From Clostridiales bacterium (GTDB taxonomy: Bacteria > Bacillota > Clostridia > Lachnospirales > WQUN01), in assembly GCA_031263155.1 (NCBI GenBank), contig JAISGK010000029.1, positions 1 through 52,061 on the forward strand: 52,061 bases of DNA. Reading direction: 5' to 3'. The notes under the pieces are model-generated. The model ran no database searches, was not told the DNA's origin, and saw only the letters and a list, made by a program, of their open reading frames with translations. The position numbers were made by a program, and so were the translations under genes. This document shows, one piece after another, positions 45,629 through 52,061 of this stretch (its first letter is position 1; every line of letters starts with the position of its first letter).

Positions 45629-46216
45629 ATGCGCGTTATCGCGGGCTTGGGCAATCCCGGAAGAAATTTTAAAGGCACACGCCATAACGCGGGCTTCGAG
45701 GCTGTCAACGCCCTTGCGCGCAAATTATCTGTTTATGACCACAAGGTAAAATTTCGTTCGCATGTATTCGAGACCTTTGCGTACAACGAAAAGATTATGC
45801 TCGTTAAGCCACAGACATTTATGAATCTTAGTGGGGAAGCCCTGCGCTATATACTTGCGTTTTACCGATTAACCCCGGAAGATCTCATCGTAGTGTTTGA
45901 TGATGTTTCCCTCCCCGCAGGGGATATACGAATTCGCAAAAAAGGCGGTACGGGCGGGCATAACGGCATGAAGAGTATCATAGAATGTATCGGGACAGAG
46001 GATTTTACCCGCGTGCGCGTGGGCATTGGCTTAAAGCCTCCAGAGGCGCCACTGATAGATTATGTGCTGGCACGGTTTGCCCCAGAAGAGACAGACAAAA
46101 TCATGGCGGGAATCAATACGGCAGCTGAAGCGGTGCTAAAGATACTTGCCGATGGTGTGGACAAGTCGATGGCAGTTTATAATAAGAGACTGACTAACGA
46201 AATAGCTGACGAATAA
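45629..46216 (+). CDS. pth: Peptidyl-tRNA hydrolase
   Basis: Pth frees tRNA from peptidyl-tRNA dropped by stalled ribosomes. The 195-residue protein has GLGNPG, the catalytic histidine in TRHNAGF, KPQTFMNLSG, the aspartate in DDVSLP and GGHNGMKSI. Three in-frame starts lie close together (GTG 45620, ATG 45623, ATG 45629). ATG 45629 gives the family-typical MRVIAGLGNPG and has GGTG upstream, but the promoter predicts a very short leader. mfd follows after 11 bases, the common pth-mfd order in Firmicutes. Confidence 0.95.
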   Translation: MRVIAGLGNPGRNFKGTRHNAGFEAVNALARKLSVYDHKVKFRSHVFETFAYNEKIMLVKPQTFMNLSGEALRYILAFYRLTPEDLIVVFDDVSLPAGDIRIRKKGGTGGHNGMKSIIECIGTEDFTRVRVGIGLKPPEAPLIDYVLARFAPEETDKIMAGINTAAEAVLKILADGVDKSMAVYNKRLTNEIADE

Positions 46217-46227
46217 CGGAGAAAATA

Positions 46228-49200
46228 ATGAGCAGCATAATAAACTTTTTGCACGCGACAGAAGCGTTTGAGAAACTCGCGCAAGCGGTTAGCGCGGCCA
46301 AGACCCCCGTGTTGGCGAGCGGCGTGATCGATTCGCAAAAATGTCATGTTATGGGCAGCTTGCTCACCGCATTGCGCAATCGGCACGTGCTGATTGTTAC
46401 ACATTCAGAATTAAAAGCCCGTGAAATCTACGAGGACATGGGCTTTTTTCTGCGTGAAAACGCCACGCGTGACGATACCAGCCCGCAGGGCTCACAGCGC
46501 GAAAGTCGTGTAAAGTTTTATCCCGCGAAGGATATCATTTTTTACGCCAGCAGCGTAAGGAGTTCAGATATAATAAAACAGCGTTTCAGCGTTATAAAAT
46601 CTTTGTTGGATGGCGAGGATTTTTGCATTGTGTTATCCGCAGAGGCGTTAATGGATAAGCTCTCGCCCAAAGACGCGTTTTCGTCGGCCATACTTAATCT
46701 GTGCCCCGGTATGGAGCTTGGCATAGAGCAACTGTCGCGAAAACTCGTGCGCATGGGGTATGAGCGCGTCGATCTGGTGGAAGCGCCGGGTCATTTTGCC
46801 GTGCGCGGCGGTATCGTAGACGTTTATACTACGATGTATGACAATGCTATACGCGTTGATTTTTTTGGCGACGAGGTAGACAACATAAAACTGCTGGATA
46901 CATATTCTCAGCGTTCTATAGAGAAGCTGCGCTCCGCCATTATATATCCCATGCGCGATTTGGTGTACGACAAAAAATGCCTTGACGCGGCTCTGGGCCG
47001 TATGCGTGACGAATTTGACACAATGTATGGCAAACTGAAAAAATCGCGATCCGAACAGGCCGAAGCGCTGCACGATTATGTGCGGCAGGTGCTGGAAGAG
47101 ATAGAGCATAGTTCTATACCGCTGGACGAATTTATAACCTTCTTTTATCCTCAAGCGGAGGGTTTGTGCTCATACCTGCCAAAGGACACGCTGGTATTTA
47201 TCGACGAGCCGGATCGTGTAGGGCAGCATATGGAAAATGTGTACGCCGAATTTACACAGTCTATACAAAACCGCATACTTAGCGGCAGATTACTGCCATC
47301 GCAAACAGACATGGTGTTTGACTGCGCTAAAATAATGAGCGCGTTCGAACGTTTCCCGCTCGTGCTAATGGCATCCATGGCCCAAACAACGAGTGATTTT
47401 GTCATTCGCGCCAAGGTGGACTTTATCGTGAAGTCGCTAACGGCTTTTCAATATTCTACCCTGGCGGAAGATGTGAAGTATTGGCGCGACAACGATTATC
47501 ACGCGCTAATATTGGCGGGCAGCCGCTTTGCCGGGCAAAAACTGGCCGAAGAGATAACCGAGCTGGGCTTCTCATCCCGATATACAGAAGATATTGACGA
47601 GGAGTTAAAGCCCAGGCTTATAACCGTCACACGCGGCGCTCTAAAGGCCGGGTTCGAATATCCCAATGAGAAATTGGCAGTTGTGCCTATCAATCACAGT
47701 GTAATAGAGAAAAAGAAGAGATTGGCAAAAAGCAAAAACACCAGCAAAATTAATAGTTTTACAGATTTGCGGGTGGGCGATTATGTGGTTCATGAAAACC
47801 ATGGCATCGGCGTTTACGAGGGTATAGAACGTATAACGATAGATAATATCAGCAGAGACTATATCAAGCTGTCATACGCGGACAACGGCAAGTTATATAT
47901 ACAAACCAGCCAAATGGATATGGTGCAAAAATACATTGGCGGTGAAGGGGTTAAGATAAAGCCCAGCAAACTTAACAGCAGCGAGTGGGGCAAAGCGAAA
48001 ACCCGCGCGAAAAAGGCCATAGCCGATCTCGCCAGGGATCTTGTCAAGCTGTACGCCAAACGCCAAAATGTTAAGGGCTTTACCTACGCCCCTGATACCG
48101 TATGGCAAAAAGAATTTGAGGAGACTTTTCCTTTTTCTGAAACAGATGATCAGTTGTCGGCAATAGATGATGTAAAGCGCGATATGGAAAACGGCAAGGT
48201 AATGGATAGGCTCATTTGCGGTGATGTGGGCTACGGCAAAACAGAGGTCGCCTTACGCGCCGCGTTTAAGTGCGCGCAAGAGGGCAGACAGGTCGCCTAC
48301 CTCGCGCCCACTACCATACTCGCCCAGCAGCATTACAACACATTTAGCGAGCGGATGAAGGATTTTCCCGTCAATGTGGAGATGCTCTCGCGCTTTCGCA
48401 CGTCGGGGCAGATAACGGAAACCTTGGCGCGCTTGTCTAACGGCATGTGCGACATTGTTATAGGCACGCATAGACTGCTCTCCAAAGATGTGGCGTTTAA
48501 GGATTTAGGGTTGATCATCGTTGACGAAGAACAACGCTTTGGAGTGACTCACAAAGAAAAATTAAAGAACCTGCGCGAGAACGTCAACGTTTTGACATTG
48601 ACCGCCACACCCATCCCGCGCACACTGCACATGAGCCTAACGGGCATAAGGGATATGAGTGTGCTGGAAGAGCCGCCGCAGGAGCGCCAACCTATACAAA
48701 CATATGTAATGGAGTTTACACCCGAGTTTGTGCACGACGCCATAAGCCGTGAATTATCGCGCGGGGGGCAGGTGTACTATCTTCACAATCGCGTAATGAA
48801 CATTGTCGAAGAGGCTTACCGCGTGCAAAATCTTTTGCCGGAAGCGACGGTAGCGTTTGCCCATGGGCAGATGTCCAAACGTGAGCTTGAGAATATAATG
48901 ATGCGCTTTATATCCGGCCAAATAGACGTGCTGGTATGCACGACGATAATCGAGACGGGGCTGGATATCCCCAACGTAAATACGATTATTGTGCAGGACG
49001 CGGACTATATGGGCCTGGCGCAGCTTTACCAATTGCGCGGGCGTGTGGGGCGCTCCAACCGGCTTGCCTATGCGTATCTCATGTATCGGCGCGACAAGGT
49101 GTTAACGGAGGTTAGCGAAAAACGTTTGCAAACCATACGTGAGTTTACCGAATTTGGCTCAGGGTTTAAGATTGCCATGCGCGATTTGGAGATACGCGGC

Positions 49201-49761
49201 GCGGGTAATTTGCTGGGGGCCGAGCAGCATGGGCATATGAATTCTGTCGGCTACGACCTGTATTGTAAAATGCTGGCCGAAGCCGTAGCGGAGATGCGGG
49301 GCGAGGTGAGGACCGAGGACTTTGAAACCCACATAGACCTGCCCATAAGCGCCTATATCCCGCAGGAATATATTGAAAACGAGGAGCAAAAGCTGGAAAT
49401 ATACAAAAAAATATCGGCTATTGGCGGCGAGAGAGATTATTATGACGTGCAGGAAGAGATAGAGGATCGTTACGGCGATTTGCCGCAAAGCGTGACAAAC
49501 CTGTTAAAGGTGGCTTTGCTGAAAGCCACGGCGCACCAGATTGGAGCGCTTGGCGTGAGCCGCAAAAATCATAACCTTGTAATAACGCTAAAGCCGGATG
49601 CCAACATTGACGGGGCCAAACTTATAAAATCAATAAGTACGCGCAAAAATCTATACTTTTCGCCAGGGCCAACGCCGCTGCTCACCTACAAGACTACGGG
49701 GCAATACGCGCTTGACCTGGATGATTTGCGAAAGACGATGGAAGAAATAGCCGCAGGGTAA
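46228..49761 (+). CDS. mfd: Transcription-repair coupling factor Mfd
   Basis: Mfd removes RNA polymerase stalled at DNA damage and recruits UvrA. The 1177-residue protein has all parts: a UvrB-like N-terminus, the RNA polymerase-interacting domain with LRVGDYVVHENHGIGVYEG, and the RecG-like translocase with GDVGYGKTEVA, DEEQRFGV (the DEEQ box), TATPIPRTLHM and ETGLDIPN. The C-terminal TRCF domain ends the protein. ATG at 46228 follows GGAGA. It shares the promoter before pth. Confidence 0.97.
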   Translation: MSSIINFLHATEAFEKLAQAVSAAKTPVLASGVIDSQKCHVMGSLLTALRNRHVLIVTHSELKAREIYEDMGFFLRENATRDDTSPQGSQRESRVKFYPAKDIIFYASSVRSSDIIKQRFSVIKSLLDGEDFCIVLSAEALMDKLSPKDAFSSAILNLCPGMELGIEQLSRKLVRMGYERVDLVEAPGHFAVRGGIVDVYTTMYDNAIRVDFFGDEVDNIKLLDTYSQRSIEKLRSAIIYPMRDLVYDKKCLDAALGRMRDEFDTMYGKLKKSRSEQAEALHDYVRQVLEEIEHSSIPLDEFITFFYPQAEGLCSYLPKDTLVFIDEPDRVGQHMENVYAEFTQSIQNRILSGRLLPSQTDMVFDCAKIMSAFERFPLVLMASMAQTTSDFVIRAKVDFIVKSLTAFQYSTLAEDVKYWRDNDYHALILAGSRFAGQKLAEEITELGFSSRYTEDIDEELKPRLITVTRGALKAGFEYPNEKLAVVPINHSVIEKKKRLAKSKNTSKINSFTDLRVGDYVVHENHGIGVYEGIERITIDNISRDYIKLSYADNGKLYIQTSQMDMVQKYIGGEGVKIKPSKLNSSEWGKAKTRAKKAIADLARDLVKLYAKRQNVKGFTYAPDTVWQKEFEETFPFSETDDQLSAIDDVKRDMENGKVMDRLICGDVGYGKTEVALRAAFKCAQEGRQVAYLAPTTILAQQHYNTFSERMKDFPVNVEMLSRFRTSGQITETLARLSNGMCDIVIGTHRLLSKDVAFKDLGLIIVDEEQRFGVTHKEKLKNLRENVNVLTLTATPIPRTLHMSLTGIRDMSVLEEPPQERQPIQTYVMEFTPEFVHDAISRELSRGGQVYYLHNRVMNIVEEAYRVQNLLPEATVAFAHGQMSKRELENIMMRFISGQIDVLVCTTIIETGLDIPNVNTIIVQDADYMGLAQLYQLRGRVGRSNRLAYAYLMYRRDKVLTEVSEKRLQTIREFTEFGSGFKIAMRDLEIRGAGNLLGAEQHGHMNSVGYDLYCKMLAEAVAEMRGEVRTEDFETHIDLPISAYIPQEYIENEEQKLEIYKKISAIGGERDYYDVQEEIEDRYGDLPQSVTNLLKVALLKATAHQIGALGVSRKNHNLVITLKPDANIDGAKLIKSISTRKNLYFSPGPTPLLTYKTTGQYALDLDDLRKTMEEIAAG

Positions 49762-49781
49762 CGCGGAGATGATCTAAGGCA

Positions 49782-49823
49782 ATAGGGCATACTCGAAAAG
49801 CCAACTTTTTGGGTATGCCCTAT
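49782..49823. terminator. Terminator-like hairpin after mfd
   Basis: ATAGGGCATAC (49782-49792) and GTATGCCCTAT (49813-49823) form the base, and AAAAG / CTTTT extend the stem to a CCAA loop. The stem is about 19 bp with G-U pairs. No long T-run follows. Confidence 0.6.
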
Positions 49824-50028
49824 ATTCATTCAAGAAAAGGCAGTCCTCTGCTTTACCCATGCTTTCCAGACGAATCCGCCGCCCCTCTCCGTTATTTCCT
49901 TATAATAAGACCCTACTACATTTAATCGGTAAAATTAAATCTGATTTTGTAGATCTGTTTTCCTTGAAAAGACGAGCATATTGAGAGCATTATATAGGTG
50001 AGCAATAAAGTATATTTTAGGGGGAAAC

Positions 50029-52061
50029 ATGTATCATTCTGGTGAAGACGACAGCTCGATTCCCAAAACCGAGACAAATCTCGAATCGGAATCGACAAAC
50101 GACAACCCAAATTCCAAAGACGTGGTAATTCCCGATACGGATGAGGTTACGCCAAAAAGAACCCCTACAACAGAATACATTACTTTTAATCTATCCGAAT
50201 ACAATTACGTACCGTTAGCCTTGTCGGATGTGTACGCTTTGCTTGCGGAATTCGCTGATCCGGAAACGCAGGAGTTCCCTGCTGAATTTGCTGAACTGAT
50301 TAGCAATAAGGGAGAATTACTTTACTCTTCATTGACCACAGACGAAAAAGGAATTTTGCGCAGCGTTCTTTGTTTGCGTGAGGACACAATGATACCACTG
50401 GAAAGATCCGGTCTTAACATTATTGATTCTCTTGTTCCAGGCGTAATAGCGCAAAAGATACGTATTACCGCGCCTCAGGTTATGGAACTTATTACGATTA
50501 GCGGAGGAATTGAAGAAGCATACCACCAAGCCGATGAATTAAACAAGTATCTATACAGGTACTCTGTTTTCAATGAAGATGAAAACTTGGCCGCGTTATC
50601 AAAATTTTTGATTGCGGGGTTTTCCGCTGATGAAGCTGCTGAATCGCTTGTCGCGGCGCTGGCCTTGTCCGAACCGCCGCTTGACACCGACGATACAACG
50701 CCGGTAGATATTAACGCCGCCGCCAGGCTGTTTATTGAAAAAATTGTGGATTCTCCCTTGGTGAGGGGCAGCGGTTCCGGTTCGCAACTTGCCAATAGCG
50801 AAAACACACGTCTGCAATCCGTTATTGATATATTGATTGAAAATAGCGGCCTGTCTTTGGAAGCAGCCAATGAGACTATAGAAAAATATAAACTTAACCA
50901 TAATATTCTTTACGACGGAGCGTCACCCAGGAATCAAACGTTAAGCCAAAAATATCCTTCAGCGCCGTTTGACATACAGAAGAACATAAATGAAAACATC
51001 AATCTGAACACTGGGGCAATCATTTATGAAGACACGCTCGCGGTAATACCGGGCATGTATACCCTCGGTATTGATTTGGAAATAACTATGCAATACGATC
51101 TTGCTCAGGCATATTGCGTTGAGTTGTCGGGGATATATACCCCATCAAATGGATATCGTAATGTCAAAAAAGCAAAACCTACGACCATTAATCCGATGAG
51201 CTACATGGGCGAAGGCTGGGCACTCAAGTTCGACAGGATAATGTTTGTGGATTTGGATAAATACCTCCGTTTCTCCGATGGGTCGATGTTTAAGATAGAA
51301 GGAAGCGCACTGAAAAACTATAAACTTTCAGGCGTTTCTTTCCATACGGATAATGGAACCTACTACAACTCAATGTACAGGCTGCAATTATCGGACGGTC
51401 GAAAAGAATATTTCGATGGGGGCGGCAATCTTATCGCAATTAAAGATCGCTTTGGGTATGATATCACGTTTGAACGCTACAGCGGGACTTATTCAAATAA
51501 AATTGAAATATCAGTATCATGGTCCGGCAGAGGACTAACTATCAACTACACCAACAATTCGGCGGTTTTTGATTTTGGTTCGTCTGGCATTACCGGGGGC
51601 GGTACGATTACTTACAATTTCTACACGCAGAACTTTGGTAGCGGGACGAACAGAGTTTTATCCAGCAAAGTTGATCAAGAGAACCTTACAACGAATTATT
51701 ACTTTAATACTTTAACAAATACCTTGTGGTTCAGTTTTTGGCCTCCTGGAATTACAGATTATGACTCTGTTACCGAATTACATTATAAAGGCTTACCATT
51801 AGAAAAAATTACCTACCCAAACGGCCTTTCTACCAATTATACCTATGAGGCAAAAGAGATTAGCCTTGCATATGATTTCCGGCAGACTAACCGAGTGATA
51901 AGCAGAAATGATAAAATAGGAAGTATGGTATATAATCAGCAAATATTTGACTATGGCGACACTAACTATGGCGGTTGGGATGATAATGACACGTCGAGTG
52001 TTTTAGATCCTGACGATCTGCCCACCAATTATGCTTATGGTGTGTCTGTAACAAACTCAAA
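50029..52061 (+). CDS. RHS-repeat protein, 3' end beyond the window
   Basis: The frame stays open for 677 codons to the window edge. The first 300 or so residues are acidic and helical with no recognised domain. The second part has RHS/YD-repeat character: KEYFDGGGNLIAIKDRFGYD and LEKITYPNGLSTNYTYE. RHS proteins build beta cocoons around toxins or surface domains carried at the C-terminus, which is not visible here. ATG at 50029 follows AGGGGGA. No signal peptide is visible at this start (MYHSGEDDSSIPK), and the frame is closed upstream at 49999, so export would need another route. It is a likely single gene after the mfd terminator. Confidence 0.75.
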   Translation, partial: MYHSGEDDSSIPKTETNLESESTNDNPNSKDVVIPDTDEVTPKRTPTTEYITFNLSEYNYVPLALSDVYALLAEFADPETQEFPAEFAELISNKGELLYSSLTTDEKGILRSVLCLREDTMIPLERSGLNIIDSLVPGVIAQKIRITAPQVMELITISGGIEEAYHQADELNKYLYRYSVFNEDENLAALSKFLIAGFSADEAAESLVAALALSEPPLDTDDTTPVDINAAARLFIEKIVDSPLVRGSGSGSQLANSENTRLQSVIDILIENSGLSLEAANETIEKYKLNHNILYDGASPRNQTLSQKYPSAPFDIQKNINENINLNTGAIIYEDTLAVIPGMYTLGIDLEITMQYDLAQAYCVELSGIYTPSNGYRNVKKAKPTTINPMSYMGEGWALKFDRIMFVDLDKYLRFSDGSMFKIEGSALKNYKLSGVSFHTDNGTYYNSMYRLQLSDGRKEYFDGGGNLIAIKDRFGYDITFERYSGTYSNKIEISVSWSGRGLTINYTNNSAVFDFGSSGITGGGTITYNFYTQNFGSGTNRVLSSKVDQENLTTNYYFNTLTNTLWFSFWPPGITDYDSVTELHYKGLPLEKITYPNGLSTNYTYEAKEISLAYDFRQTNRVISRNDKIGSMVYNQQIFDYGDTNYGGWDDNDTSSVLDPDDLPTNYAYGVSVTNS

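Overview
The window reads as chromosomal DNA of an anaerobic, Gram-positive-type bacterium of the Clostridia (Bacillota). The evidence is the gene content: a short archaeal-type ProS, a DUF512 radical-SAM protein, the RsmB-RlmN-PPM phosphatase-PASTA kinase run, a DUF1540 protein, a K+-dependent type membrane pyrophosphatase, an EF-G-like protein and a BclA-like collagen protein. TTG/GTG starts with GGAGG-type ribosome sites are common. I could not place it to genus. I saw no rRNA, tRNA or CRISPR array.

Bases 1-3.7 kb hold the end of an integrated element: three overlapping serine recombinase genes (the first lacks its catalytic N-terminus, the third lacks the catalytic serine) and a terminator. 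The element abuts the first ~90 codons of a sugar-phosphate isomerase/epimerase gene on the other strand, so it appears to have interrupted that gene.

From 4.2 to 7.8 kb is an operon of pgeF, a DUF512 radical-SAM gene and proS, closed by a MITE-like inverted repeat. On the minus strand follow an EF-G-like gene and a secreted chymotrypsin-fold protease. A large collagen-like gene (11.6-13.8 kb) converges on a heterodimeric ABC exporter pair (13.9-17.4 kb) across a 24-bp perfect hairpin.

17.7-24.4 kb is accessory: a membrane-anchored unknown protein, a protein made of two copies of a helical-plus-methyltransferase unit, a HemN-like radical-SAM protein, an orphan class I fumarase alpha subunit, and a YnbB-type PLP lyase on the minus strand.

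24.4-38.6 kb is core metabolism and translation: pgi; greA-lysS; rsmB-rlmN-stp-prkC; DUF1540; then pgk-tpiA-gpmI-eno. The lower-glycolysis block has no gap gene beside it and carries a phased set of TGAGAT half-sites in front of eno. Next come secG, a zinc-finger/TM2 protein, a YhaN-like ATPase without its nuclease partner, hppA, a small membrane protein, a P-loop kinase-NUDIX fusion, pth and mfd. The window ends inside an RHS-repeat protein gene.

The most interesting leads are the duplicated methyltransferase beside the HemN-like enzyme, the half-site array before eno, the promoter-like 17-bp repeats before greA, the interrupted isomerase gene, and the RHS gene at the right edge.
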